Of a DNA stretch of 64,000 nt, positions 35,973 through 44,051 are shown piece after piece (positions within the stretch are counted from its first letter, which is position 1; each line of letters opens with the position of its first letter). A program made the position numbers and the translations under genes. The stretch spans positions 62,001 to 126,000 of the forward strand of contig CAKZPI010000034.1 in the NCBI GenBank assembly GCA_937139155.1. The letters run 5' to 3'. This DNA is from an uncultured Flavobacteriales bacterium. GTDB taxonomy: Bacteria; Bacteroidota; Bacteroidia; Flavobacteriales; JBLHRE01. Under the pieces are notes generated by a model. It was not told the DNA's origin. It was given only the letters and a program-made list of their open reading frames with translations, and did no database searches.

Positions 35973-37055
35973 ATGGAGGATCAGGTAAAACTAAAGGAAA
36001 GAATTAAAGAGCTTGAATGCCTCTATGAGGTATCAACCTTGATTTCCAAAGCTTCAGATTTTGATCAAGTATTACCAACTCTTTGTGAAATACTCGAAAA
36101 AGCCTTCCAGTATCCAGATCTAGTTCAGGCCAGCATAACCCTCGACTCCAAAAATTACGGATCCTTAGACATTATTGACGACCGGAACCAAATCCGTCAA
36201 GAGATCTTATTTCAAGAGGAGGTTATAGGCTACATTCGGGTGGGCTTCAAGAACACCGCTAAGCGGCAAGCATCCTTTTTAATCGAAGAAAAAAAACTCC
36301 TTACTAAAATCTCCCAAGAAGTGTCATTCCTCTTTGAACGAAGGAAAAGGTTAGAAAAAGAGGATGAACTTACACAAATAGTGAACCGGCAAGAGCGGCT
36401 TACGGTATTAGGTGAAATGACGGCAGGAATTGCCCATGAACTCAATACCCCGCTTGGAAACGTAATTGGATTTTCAGAGTTTATACTAAGCAACTCCAAA
36501 GATAAGGTTGTGGTTGATGACGCCAAGAAGGTTAAACAGTCAGCTTTACATGCTCGGGAAATTGTTAAAAAGCTGATGTTTTTTAGTTGTGAAATACCTC
36601 AAAACCTAAACTCAACAGAGTTGCGACCCTTGGTTGAGGAAGCCCTAGACCTTTTAACCCCTTTGATAAAGGAGAGGGAAGTAGAAATTTCATTTAGAAA
36701 TGAGGCCGAAGGAAAATTTGCTTTGATTGATAAAATTCAATTCATCCAAGTCATTTTTAACCTGTTGAACAATGCTATTCAGGCTTCCCCAACTGGGGGC
36801 AAAGTGGAAGTAAAACTATCCGAAAAAAACAACTTCATTACCCTTATGATTCAAGATTTCGGAAAAGGGATTCCGGCAGAAATTCAGGGTAAAATATTTG
36901 ATCCCTTTTTTACCTATGGCAAGAAGGGGCAAGGAAACGGACTGGGCTTAAGCGTGGTTCACGGAATCATTAAAAAACATAAAGGTAGGATCCAGTTTAG
37001 CTCAGAAAAGAATCAAGGAACATCTTTTGTTGTTTCAATACCTAAATTGCCATGA
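35973..37055 (+). CDS. GAF-like sensor histidine kinase
   Basis: 360 residues from ATG 35973 (an in-frame TTG lies one codon upstream). A short coiled segment and a GAF-like sensor domain (about residues 5-125) precede the HisKA domain with phospho-acceptor histidine in GIAHELNTPLGNVIGFSEF (about residue 155). The HATPase domain follows, with N-box NLLNNAIQA, DFGKGIP and GQGNGLGLSVV. No membrane helices, so it senses a cytoplasmic signal; NtrB is the functional analogue, though NtrB has a PAS domain. The ATGA overlap with the next gene marks the response regulator as its cognate partner. Confidence 0.88.
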   Translation: MEDQVKLKERIKELECLYEVSTLISKASDFDQVLPTLCEILEKAFQYPDLVQASITLDSKNYGSLDIIDDRNQIRQEILFQEEVIGYIRVGFKNTAKRQASFLIEEKKLLTKISQEVSFLFERRKRLEKEDELTQIVNRQERLTVLGEMTAGIAHELNTPLGNVIGFSEFILSNSKDKVVVDDAKKVKQSALHAREIVKKLMFFSCEIPQNLNSTELRPLVEEALDLLTPLIKEREVEISFRNEAEGKFALIDKIQFIQVIFNLLNNAIQASPTGGKVEVKLSEKNNFITLMIQDFGKGIPAEIQGKIFDPFFTYGKKGQGNGLGLSVVHGIIKKHKGRIQFSSEKNQGTSFVVSIPKLP

Positions 37056-38383
37056 AAGAAGACGTACTTATAGTTGATGATTCCTCCGAAATGCTAGAAG
37101 TCCTGGCCCGCCAACTTGAATCAAACCACTTTAACGCCTTCAAAGCTACCAATGTACTTGATGCGGTTGATCTATTAAAGCTAAAGATTCCAAGCTTATT
37201 GATTACTGACATTCAAATGCCTGGAGTTCATGGTGGTCAACTCATTGAATATTGCCATAAAGAGTTTCCTGAGCTCCCTATACTCGTTATAACAGGGTAC
37301 CCATCAAGTGAAATTGCCAAAAAACTCTATGATTCAGGCATTCCATCCTTAACCAAACCATTCACTCAAGAAGAGCTATTAAGGAAGGTAGAGGAAGTTT
37401 TAAACACTGAAGAAAACCATACAAAACCTTTACCCACCCCCCCTCACTTAAAGTTTAAAGGGTTTATTGGCCAGGCAGAAAGCCTCAATAAAACTTTCCA
37501 TTTAATAAACCGAACCAAAGACAATCAGGTTACCGTCTTAATTTCTGGTGAGAGTGGAACTGGAAAAGAATTGGTAGCTCGAGCTATTCATTATAGCGGA
37601 AAATATAATAAAGGTCCATTCATTGCAGTAAATTGTGGAGCAATACCAGAGCACCTATTAGAGTCTGAGCTTTTCGGGTTTGTAAAAGGGGCTTTTACAG
37701 GAGCCCACGAATCAAGGGATGGTTTTTTCATGGCCGCAAATAAGGGCACCCTTTTCTTAGATGAAATTGGCAATTCAGGTAAGCAAGTACAACAAAGCCT
37801 ATTAAGGGCTATACAGGAAAAGGAAATAATTCCGGTTGGAGGAAGGACGCCTAAGAAGGTGGACCTTAGGATTATTGCAGCCACAAACTTGAACCTAAAT
37901 GACCAAGTCAAGAAAGACCAGTTTAGAGAAGACCTATATTACCGATTAAATGTGGTGAATATTAACCTGCCACCATTGCGTGAAAGAGTTTCCGACATTC
38001 CTGTTTTGGTTAATTATTTTTTAACGAAATACTGCAAAGAGTTTGGAAAGGAGGGCATGAAAATCACCCCCGAGGCTCTCGATTCATTGCGCTTTCATTC
38101 CTGGCCAGGAAATGTAAGAGAACTTGAAAATGTAATTCAACAGGCCATTATAATGGCTGATGAAGAGATCCAACCCAATCACCTTCCAAAACAAGTACAA
38201 CCCTCCCACCAAGGAATTTTTCCCGATTTTGATTTAGACTTGATTAGTTTAAAGGAAGCTGAGCTCAAACACATAAAAAAGGTTTTAGCACACTTTAACG
38301 GAAATAAAACTAAAGCCGCCAAACTCCTGGGTATAACTCGAAAGACCCTCGGTCAAAAGCTTAAAAATTACCCGGGTAATTAA
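37052..38383 (+). CDS. NtrC-class sigma-54-dependent response regulator
   Basis: 443 residues: a receiver domain (DDSSEM, phospho-acceptor aspartate in ITDIQMPG, lysine in LTKPFT), a AAA+ domain (Walker A GESGTGKE, sigma-54 contact loop GAFTGA, DEIGN Walker B, R-finger region), and a Fis-type helix-turn-helix at the C-terminus (NKTKAAKLLGITRKTLGQKL). It activates RNA polymerase carrying sigma-54 from upstream sites. It is encoded right after its kinase and 150 bp before an operon with a candidate sigma-54 promoter. A 16-bp palindrome overlaps its stop codon. Confidence 0.94.
   Translation: MKEDVLIVDDSSEMLEVLARQLESNHFNAFKATNVLDAVDLLKLKIPSLLITDIQMPGVHGGQLIEYCHKEFPELPILVITGYPSSEIAKKLYDSGIPSLTKPFTQEELLRKVEEVLNTEENHTKPLPTPPHLKFKGFIGQAESLNKTFHLINRTKDNQVTVLISGESGTGKELVARAIHYSGKYNKGPFIAVNCGAIPEHLLESELFGFVKGAFTGAHESRDGFFMAANKGTLFLDEIGNSGKQVQQSLLRAIQEKEIIPVGGRTPKKVDLRIIAATNLNLNDQVKKDQFREDLYYRLNVVNINLPPLRERVSDIPVLVNYFLTKYCKEFGKEGMKITPEALDSLRFHSWPGNVRELENVIQQAIIMADEEIQPNHLPKQVQPSHQGIFPDFDLDLISLKEAELKHIKKVLAHFNGNKTKAAKLLGITRKTLGQKLKNYPGN
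38366..38381. promoter_or_regulatory. 16-bp perfect palindrome, possible activator site
   Basis: AATTACCCGGGTAATT is its own reverse complement and spans the last codons of the response-regulator gene. It lies about 118 bp upstream of the candidate -24 element, a usual distance for an NtrC-class enhancer site. A second inverted repeat, TACTC-AAC-GAGTA (38384-38396), follows directly. Both may be coincidence. Confidence 0.35.
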
Positions 38384-38483
38384 TACTCAACGAGTAAAAC
38401 AAACCCGCCTCTCACATCCCGACCACCACTCCATTTGGCTATTTATCAGCTCATTACAACCGAATCATCTTCAATTTATTTTT

Positions 38484-38498
38484 TGGCATTTCAATTGT
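38484..38498 (+). promoter_or_regulatory. candidate sigma-54 promoter of the glutamate dehydrogenase operon
   Basis: TGGCAT, five bases, TTGT: the invariant GG and the G of the -12 GC doublet are spaced as in the consensus TGGCAC-N5-TTGC, with the final C replaced by T. It lies 35 bp before the first gene of the operon and directly downstream of an NtrC-class activator gene, which raises its likelihood above a chance match. Confidence 0.5.
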
Positions 38499-38533
38499 CA
38501 TAGCCCTGTGAAACATGACAAAACAAAACGGAA

Positions 38534-38776
38534 ATGCAAACCTTGTGCTCAAACTGTCAGAACAATAAAGATTGCAATTGGCAGAATGACCATATCATTC
38601 TTTGCAATGAATACAGACTAGAAGATGAACTACCCAAAGGCACATCAAAGAATGGAGTTCTTCAAATTGAAACTGGTGTAAGACCTATTAGTATTTGTTC
38701 AAACTGCCTTCATGAGGACTTATGCCATTTCAAACAAGACAATTTAAACACTGTATTCTGCGAAGAATACCAATAA
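38534..38776 (+). CDS. 80-residue tandem zinc-finger-like protein
   Basis: Two similar half-domains, each with four cysteines: C5, C8, C14, C24 (CX2CX5CX9C) and C55, C58, C64, C76 (CX2CX5CX11C). Each starts CSNC and ends in a C-x-E-Y motif. The spacing fits two zinc-binding or iron-sulfur knuckles joined by a polar linker. I know no named family. It is the first gene after the candidate sigma-54 promoter and ends 8 bp before the glutamate dehydrogenase start. It may be a redox- or metal-sensing accessory protein. Confidence 0.75.
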   Translation: MQTLCSNCQNNKDCNWQNDHIILCNEYRLEDELPKGTSKNGVLQIETGVRPISICSNCLHEDLCHFKQDNLNTVFCEEYQ

Positions 38777-38784
38777 CCTTTACC

Positions 38785-40065
38785 ATGAAAACCATTGTTA
38801 AAAAACAAAAGATGGGCATGATTGATAACGTCATGCATCAGTTTAACCAAGCAGCTGATTTAATGCAGCTCAATTCCTCGATAAGGAAAATTCTCAGCGC
38901 CCCAAATTCTGAGATTACCGTGAACTTTCCCGTAAAGTTAGACGATGGGTCGGTTGAGGTTTTTAAGGGGTACCGAGTTCAGCACAACAATGCATTAGGC
39001 CCATACAAGGGAGGTTTACGCTATCACGAAAGTGTAGACATTGATTCAGCAAGGGCCTTAGCCATGTGGATGACATGGAAAACCTCTTTGGCCGGATTGC
39101 CATATGGTGGAGGAAAGGGAGGAGTTCAGCTTGATCCTAAAAAATACTCCAATGCAGAACTTGAAAGAATCACTAGGCGGTTTACTTATGCTTTAGGAGA
39201 TAACATAGGTCCGGAACATGACATCCCTGCTCCAGATGTGAATACCACGCCTCAAATGATGGCCTGGATTGCCGACACCTATATGAGTACCAAGTCTACA
39301 AACGAAAGAACCAAGCATGCCCATGTAGTTACTGGAAAACCAGTAGGAGCAGGAGGATTGGAAGGGAGAGATAGAGCAACGGGGTATGGTGTTGTTGTGG
39401 CCCTTAAGGCTTGGGCAAATCATCACTCCATTTCATTGAGTGGGAAAAGGTTCATCATTCAAGGGTTTGGAAACGTAGGGTTCTGGGCCTCTAATTTCTT
39501 AACCGAAGAGGGGGCAATTCTTATCGGGGTTCAAGATGCCAGTGGGTCTATTTATAATGAGCAAGGAATTGACCCTAGTCAGCTGCTTAACTTTTCAAAA
39601 TCAAATGGTGGATTTATAACTGGATTTTCAGAGAGCAACCAAATACCGAACGACTTGTTTTTCTCTCTAAACTGTGAAATCCTTGTTCCCGCTGCTTTGG
39701 GTAACCAAATAACCCTTGAGAATGTACATGAGATTCAAGCTCAAGTAATTGCGGAAGGAGCCAACGGCCCGATTGACGCCGAAGCCAATGACTTTTTGGT
39801 CGGAAAAGGAATTGATATAATACCTGACATCTACTGCAATTCAGGTGGAGTCATTGCTAGTTACTTTGAATGGTTACAGAATCGTAACGGTGAAATTTGG
39901 TCTTTGGAAGAGGTATTATCAAAGCTTGAAATCAAAATGACCACCTCATTTGGTAAAATTCTTAAAACCGCCAAAGCCCACAATACCGATTGGAGAACTG
40001 CAGCCTACATTGAAGCAATATCCCGGGTGGAACAGGCCTATTTACAACGGGGAATTTTCCCTTAA
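38785..40065 (+). CDS. glutamate dehydrogenase
   Basis: A 426-residue hexameric-type GluDH. It has the substrate-lysine region GPYKGGLRYH and LPYGGGKGGV near residues 75-120, the conserved PAPDVNT loop, and a Rossmann GFGNVGFWAS for NAD(P). It interconverts glutamate with 2-oxoglutarate, ammonium and reduced cofactor. ATG 38785 is chosen over an upstream in-frame start at 38722 that overlaps the Cys-rich gene and adds a positively charged leader unlike the family. NAD or NADP preference cannot be read with certainty. It sits directly upstream of the transhydrogenase genes, tying it to NADH/NADPH balance. Confidence 0.95.
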   Translation: MKTIVKKQKMGMIDNVMHQFNQAADLMQLNSSIRKILSAPNSEITVNFPVKLDDGSVEVFKGYRVQHNNALGPYKGGLRYHESVDIDSARALAMWMTWKTSLAGLPYGGGKGGVQLDPKKYSNAELERITRRFTYALGDNIGPEHDIPAPDVNTTPQMMAWIADTYMSTKSTNERTKHAHVVTGKPVGAGGLEGRDRATGYGVVVALKAWANHHSISLSGKRFIIQGFGNVGFWASNFLTEEGAILIGVQDASGSIYNEQGIDPSQLLNFSKSNGGFITGFSESNQIPNDLFFSLNCEILVPAALGNQITLENVHEIQAQVIAEGANGPIDAEANDFLVGKGIDIIPDIYCNSGGVIASYFEWLQNRNGEIWSLEEVLSKLEIKMTTSFGKILKTAKAHNTDWRTAAYIEAISRVEQAYLQRGIFP

Positions 40066-40077
40066 AAACAGAATGAA

Positions 40078-41166
40078 ATGAAATCAATCGGAGTTTTACA
40101 AGAGCCAAATAAAGACCTTAGAGTCAGCCTTCTACCCCAAGCAGTAGACGAGCTTGTTCGCTTAAAGAATCAAGTTTGGGTAGAACAAGGCCTTGGCCAC
40201 GGAATTGGATTAACAGACCAAGATTATGCCCAAAAAGGAGCCAAGGTTGTAACGCGATCTCAGGCTTTGAAACAGGCAGATATTATCACCACTATAAACT
40301 TACCAAATGGGCTTATCCCAGACCTTTTGGATAAGTCCATTCTAGGTGTATACAATCCTTTGTATTTCAAAGATGATCTCTTAAAGTTTTCAAATAATAC
40401 TCGAATATACTCCTTAGACCTCCTTCCCAGAACCACCCTTGCACAAAATATGGATGTGCTTTCAAGTATGGCCTCCTTATCCGGTTATAAGGCCGTATTG
40501 TTTGCAGCCAATTATGTAAGCAAACCACTTCCGATGTTCACCACAGCAGCGGGCACTTTAAGACCTGCAAAAGTTCTTGTCCTTGGGGCAGGGGTTGCTG
40601 GACTTCAAGCAATTGCCACCGCTAAAAGGTTAGGAGCTGAGGTTGAAGCATTTGACGTTCGAAGTTCAGCAGAAGAAGAGGTAAAAAGTCTCGGGGCCAA
40701 TTTTATTAAAGTTGAGGGTTCCGAGGAATCTAAAAACTCAGGAGGCTATGCCGTTGAGCAGTCTATCAATTTTCAAAGAACCCAAAGACTGCTCATTCAT
40801 GAACATTGCCGTTCTGCTGACATCGTAATTTCAACAGCAAATATACCGGGTAAAAAAGCTCCTGTCCTAATAAGTGAATCAACCGTAAAAAAAATGCAGG
40901 CAGGTTCGGTTATAGTTGACCTTGCCTCTGAACAAGGAGGTAACTGCGAACTCTCCCAAAACAATAAAATACAAACCCATTATGGAGTTACAGTAATCGG
41001 CAATTCACATTTTTCAAGAGCAATTCCCAAGGCTGCTTCTCAACTTCTATCAACCAACTTTATAAACTTCCTTAAGCTTTGGCTAAACGACCCAGGAAAT
41101 CAGCTGATTAAATCTACTCTGGCTAAAAATAACCAAGAAAAAATTCCGGTTTCCCCACTTAATTAA
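40078..41166 (+). CDS. pntAA: NAD(P) transhydrogenase subunit alpha part 1
   Basis: A 362-residue NAD(H)-binding dI domain. The N-terminal alanine-dehydrogenase/PNT domain (VLQEPNKDLRVSLLP; AQNMDVLSSMASLSGYKAV) precedes the NAD domain with VLGAGVAGLQAIATAKRLGA, and IPGKKAPVLI follows. It lacks membrane helices, which are encoded by the next gene, so this is the split three-gene architecture (Rhodospirillum type) rather than the E. coli fused PntA. It is the soluble hydride-donor component of the proton-translocating transhydrogenase. Confidence 0.92.
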   Translation: MKSIGVLQEPNKDLRVSLLPQAVDELVRLKNQVWVEQGLGHGIGLTDQDYAQKGAKVVTRSQALKQADIITTINLPNGLIPDLLDKSILGVYNPLYFKDDLLKFSNNTRIYSLDLLPRTTLAQNMDVLSSMASLSGYKAVLFAANYVSKPLPMFTTAAGTLRPAKVLVLGAGVAGLQAIATAKRLGAEVEAFDVRSSAEEEVKSLGANFIKVEGSEESKNSGGYAVEQSINFQRTQRLLIHEHCRSADIVISTANIPGKKAPVLISESTVKKMQAGSVIVDLASEQGGNCELSQNNKIQTHYGVTVIGNSHFSRAIPKAASQLLSTNFINFLKLWLNDPGNQLIKSTLAKNNQEKIPVSPLN

Positions 41167-41190
41167 TAACCATTTATTCCTTTTTCAATT

Positions 41191-41493
41191 ATGGTTTTCG
41201 AAAATCTAGACGAGGCATATTTTATCATTTTCTGCATTCTAATTGGAATTGAAGTGATCGGAAATGTCCCATCAATCCTCCACACCCCCCTTATGTCAGG
41301 CACCAACGCCATAAGCGGAATAATTACCATTGGCGCGGTCATCCTATTGTTAGACATTTCTGAAACTGATTATCTAAACTTGGTTTTAGGAAGTCTTGCA
41401 GTGTTTTTAGGAACCCTCAATATCTCCGGTGGATTCTTTGTAACCCACCGAATGCTTGCCATGTTCAATCCAAAAACGAAAAAGCATGTTTAA
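41191..41493 (+). CDS. pntAB: NAD(P) transhydrogenase subunit alpha part 2
   Basis: A 100-residue membrane protein with three hydrophobic helices: FIIFCILIGIEVIGNVPSIL, AISGIITIGAVILLLDI and LVLGSLAVFLGTLNISGGF. HTPLMSGTNAISGI is the signature of the PntA membrane segment. It is short because it is the separate dII-alpha subunit. The following gene starts 8 bp inside it, giving coupled translation. Confidence 0.9.
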   Translation: MVFENLDEAYFIIFCILIGIEVIGNVPSILHTPLMSGTNAISGIITIGAVILLLDISETDYLNLVLGSLAVFLGTLNISGGFFVTHRMLAMFNPKTKKHV

Positions 41494-42871
41494 TTTCTTA
41501 GAGGGAACCTACCTGATTTCTATCGTGTCCTTTATTTGGGGCTTGAAATTCTTAAGCAATCCCAAAAAAGCCAAGTTTGGTAATTGGATTGCTAGTATGG
41601 GGATGGCCTTGGCCCTAGGTGTAACCTTTGTAAGCTTAGGAATAAATGGCACGTTGAAAATTAACATAATCCTTGTTGGGGCCTCTATACTACTTGCAAC
41701 CATCCTTGGAAAAGTTGTTTCTAAACGTGTAGAAATGACTGAAATGCCCCAATTGGTATCTTTTTTCAATGCCACTGGAGGAGCATGCGCAGTGTTTATC
41801 GGGATTATAGAAGCGAGTAGGATAAACTCCTTAGAGCCTGTTCAGTTTACCTCCCTTTTGCTTGGGCTATTCTGCGGTGGGGTTGCCACTTCTGGAAGCG
41901 TCCTGGCCCTCAGAAAGCTGTCCAGGAAGGTGAGTGACTATCGGTACAGTTGGATTAAGGTTCTTTCAAGAGGACTCCTCTTAACATCTTTACTTTTAAT
42001 CACCGGAGCATCCTTTGGTTGGATAGGGTTCAACTTCCTCCAATTAAGTTTGATTTTAGGAGGCTTGGCATTATGCTATGGAGTACTGTTTGTCCTTCCC
42101 ATTGGAGGGGCTGACATGCCAGTAGTAATTTCCTTATTAAACAGCATTACCGGAATTACAACGGCTCTCGCTGGAATATTACTCGATAATAAAATCATGT
42201 TAGCTGGCGGAATCATTGTTGGCGCCTCCGGAATCTTACTCACCATAATGATGTGTAAAGCCATGAACCGATCTTTAATCAAGGTGCTAACGGGGTCGTT
42301 CAAGGGTTCAAATAATCAACAAACCTCATCAGGAGAACAAGTTTACCAAGAAGGGAATGTAGCAGAAACGGCCCTTTTGCTTGGCCTTTCAAAAAGGGTG
42401 GCAATTATTCCTGGATATGGTTTAGCCGTGGCTCAAGCCCAACACATTTTAAGGCAAACGCAAAAGCTTTTAGTCGCCAAAGGAATTCATGTTGATTTCA
42501 TTATTCATCCAGTGGCCGGAAGAATGCCTGGGCATATGAATGTTCTTCTTGCAGAGGCAGGAATTGAGTACAAGGCTTTAAAGGAAATGGACGAGGTGAA
42601 CGAGGAAATGAGCTCTTACGATTTAGCCTTAATCATTGGAGCAAATGATGTTGTCAATCCAGCTGCGGAAACCAATTCATCCAGCCCCATTTTTGGAATG
42701 CCAATCATCAAAGCCTACCAATCTAACTCGGTAGTTGTGTTAAAACGAAGCATGGCTAAAGGATATGCGGGCGTAGAAAACGAACTATTTAATAAGGATA
42801 AGTGTAAGATTTTATTTGGAGACGCCAAGGAAAGTCTTCAGCTAATTACCAATGAACTCAAACTTATTTAA
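41486..42871 (+). CDS. pntB: NAD(P) transhydrogenase subunit beta
   Basis: About 461 residues. The N-terminal half has eight or nine membrane helices, with FNATGGACAVFIG and LPIGGADMPVVISLLNSITG typical of PntB dII. The C-terminal dIII NADP(H) domain begins with IIPGYGLAVAQAQH and includes HPVAGRMPGHMNVLLAEA and GANDVVNPAAE. ATG 41486 overlaps the upstream gene; an in-frame ATG at 41456 would add ten residues inside that gene. It completes the proton pump that drives NADPH formation from NADH. Confidence 0.93.
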   Translation: MFNFLEGTYLISIVSFIWGLKFLSNPKKAKFGNWIASMGMALALGVTFVSLGINGTLKINIILVGASILLATILGKVVSKRVEMTEMPQLVSFFNATGGACAVFIGIIEASRINSLEPVQFTSLLLGLFCGGVATSGSVLALRKLSRKVSDYRYSWIKVLSRGLLLTSLLLITGASFGWIGFNFLQLSLILGGLALCYGVLFVLPIGGADMPVVISLLNSITGITTALAGILLDNKIMLAGGIIVGASGILLTIMMCKAMNRSLIKVLTGSFKGSNNQQTSSGEQVYQEGNVAETALLLGLSKRVAIIPGYGLAVAQAQHILRQTQKLLVAKGIHVDFIIHPVAGRMPGHMNVLLAEAGIEYKALKEMDEVNEEMSSYDLALIIGANDVVNPAAETNSSSPIFGMPIIKAYQSNSVVVLKRSMAKGYAGVENELFNKDKCKILFGDAKESLQLITNELKLI

Positions 42872-42872
42872 C

Positions 42873-43277
42873 ATGAAATACGGCAACCTTATTTTTACCC
42901 AACGAGACTTAGAACTAATGCAGTTGGTTCTTTTAAATTGGAATAACTCCTCGGAATTATCTGAGGCCAACTTTAAGCTATTATCCACCGAATTGAAGCA
43001 TGTAAAGGTTTATCCAGAAGATGAAATCCCCAAGGATGTGGTGCGTTTTGGCTCTTTTATTGACATTGACACCCCAATCGGCCTTTTAACCGGATATGAA
43101 ATAGTGGTTCCTGTGAAACGAGATCCCAGTCAAAAAAAACTATCAGTCCTCTCTCCCATCGGCTCTGCTGTCATAGGCTATGCTGAAGGCGACGAGGTTA
43201 ACTGGAATTTCCCGCTTGGGCAAAGGGTAATTAAAATCAAAAAGGTGGTGAATAATCTTTCCATTTCTGCCCTGTAA
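42873..43277 (+). CDS. Rnk/GreA C-terminal-like protein
   Basis: A 134-residue protein. The C-terminal two-thirds (about residues 55-125) match the GreA/GreB C-terminal domain as found in Rnk: VRFGSFIDIDTP, then TGYEIVVPVKRDP, LSVLSPIGSAVIGYAEGDEV and a final RVIKIKKV. The N-terminal part is a short helical hairpin, less than a full GreA coiled coil, so it should not reach the RNA polymerase active site as GreA does. Rnk-type proteins affect RNA polymerase or nucleoside diphosphate kinase levels. The start ATG follows pntB by one base, and this gene may close the operon. Confidence 0.75.
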   Translation: MKYGNLIFTQRDLELMQLVLLNWNNSSELSEANFKLLSTELKHVKVYPEDEIPKDVVRFGSFIDIDTPIGLLTGYEIVVPVKRDPSQKKLSVLSPIGSAVIGYAEGDEVNWNFPLGQRVIKIKKVVNNLSISAL

Positions 43278-43290
43278 ATTTTATTTAGTT

Positions 43291-43303
43291 AGTAATCCTT
43301 ACT
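43291..43303. promoter_or_regulatory. AGTAA-N3-TTACT inverted repeat
   Basis: A perfect five-base inverted repeat, 13 bp upstream of the TAATTTTG -7 element for the mini-thioredoxin/globin/MarR genes. It is a candidate MarR operator, on position alone. Confidence 0.3.
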
Positions 43304-43316
43304 GTATTTGGAGTGG

Positions 43317-43324
43317 TAATTTTG
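43317..43324 (+). promoter_or_regulatory. promoter -7 element before the mini-thioredoxin gene
   Basis: TAATTTTG fits TAnnTTTG and ends 22 bp before ATG 43347. No TTG sits at the usual upstream distance. Confidence 0.4.
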
Positions 43325-43346
43325 CCAAAAATTAATCTATCCAATC

Positions 43347-43580
43347 ATGTCAAAGTCAATTTTTTACCATGCCGGATGCCCAGTATGCCTAAGTGCTGAG
43401 GAGGAAATTTTAACCCTAATCGGAAAACAAGGGTTAGAAATTGTACATCTTGGTGAATCCAGCAACCGAATTGAGGAAGCTGAAAAAGCAGGAGTTAAAA
43501 GTGTTCCTGCTCTATTAACCCCATCAGGCAATGTATTGCACATCAATTACGGAGCCTCCCTGGCTGATGTTAAGGGATAA
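43347..43580 (+). CDS. mini thioredoxin/glutaredoxin-like protein
   Basis: 77 residues with a CPVC active site at residues 11-14 and a cis-proline motif SVPAL at about residues 51-55, the two hallmarks of the thioredoxin fold. The length is below that of thioredoxin and close to that of a minimal glutaredoxin. No signal peptide, so it acts in the cytoplasm. A terminator follows, which may leave part of the transcript to reach the globin gene. A dithiol reductase role is inferred. Confidence 0.75.
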   Translation: MSKSIFYHAGCPVCLSAEEEILTLIGKQGLEIVHLGESSNRIEEAEKAGVKSVPALLTPSGNVLHINYGASLADVKG

Positions 43581-43589
43581 CTTAAATTC

Positions 43590-43622
43590 AAAGCCCCATC
43601 TGTGAAAGGTTGGGGCTTTTTT
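43590..43622 (+). terminator. terminator after the mini-thioredoxin
   Basis: AAAGCCCCA pairs with TGGGGCTTT (nine bp) around a 12-base loop and ends in a T-rich run. It separates the mini-thioredoxin gene from the globin gene, unless read-through occurs. Confidence 0.88.
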
Positions 43623-43673
43623 ATTTTTTCAAAGGGGCCTATTAAAACAGTCATCTTAATTACCTTTCCTTCC

Positions 43674-44051
43674 ATGAATAAAAATGATATTCAATCATTC
43701 GAAGATGTTGAGCTATTGGTCAACTCCTTTTATGACCAAGTAAAAAAGGACCCTACTATTGGCCCTATATTCAATGATCAGGTAAAAGTAAATTGGGAAG
43801 AACATCTCCCTAAAATGTATTTATTTTGGGCAGGTATCTTACTTGACCAAAGGGGGTATAGCGGCAACCCCATGATGAAGCACATCCATTTAAGCAAAAA
43901 GGTGAAAATGAAAGACAAAGAGTTTCAAGTATGGCTTGAATTGTTTAATCAAACCGTTTTTGGCCTTTTTGAGGGACCTGTGGCGGAAAAAGCAGTAAGT
44001 CGGGCTCGAAATATTGCAGATTTAATGAAATATAAAATTAATCATTCATGA
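43674..44051 (+). CDS. group III truncated haemoglobin
   Basis: A 125-residue 2-on-2 globin. The order is the group III pattern: LVNSFYDQVKKDPTIGPIF, WEEHLPKMYLFWAGIL, then PMMKHIHLSKKVKMKDKEF with WLELFNQTV and a C-terminal RARNIADLM helix. The histidine pair KHIH-L precedes the helix that normally carries the proximal ligand. Related proteins bind oxygen or nitric oxide. ATG 43674 is used; a longer in-frame reading from 43602 lies within the terminator. It overlaps the MarR gene by 4 bp. Confidence 0.88.
   Translation: MNKNDIQSFEDVELLVNSFYDQVKKDPTIGPIFNDQVKVNWEEHLPKMYLFWAGILLDQRGYSGNPMMKHIHLSKKVKMKDKEFQVWLELFNQTVFGLFEGPVAEKAVSRARNIADLMKYKINHS

Noticed and set aside
38722..38784. Longer start for glutamate dehydrogenase
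   Set aside because: It lies inside the Cys-rich gene and encodes a leader not seen in the family.
41456..41485. Longer start for pntB
   Set aside because: The extra ten residues come from the frame of the upstream gene; ATG 41486 gives the family-like N-terminus.
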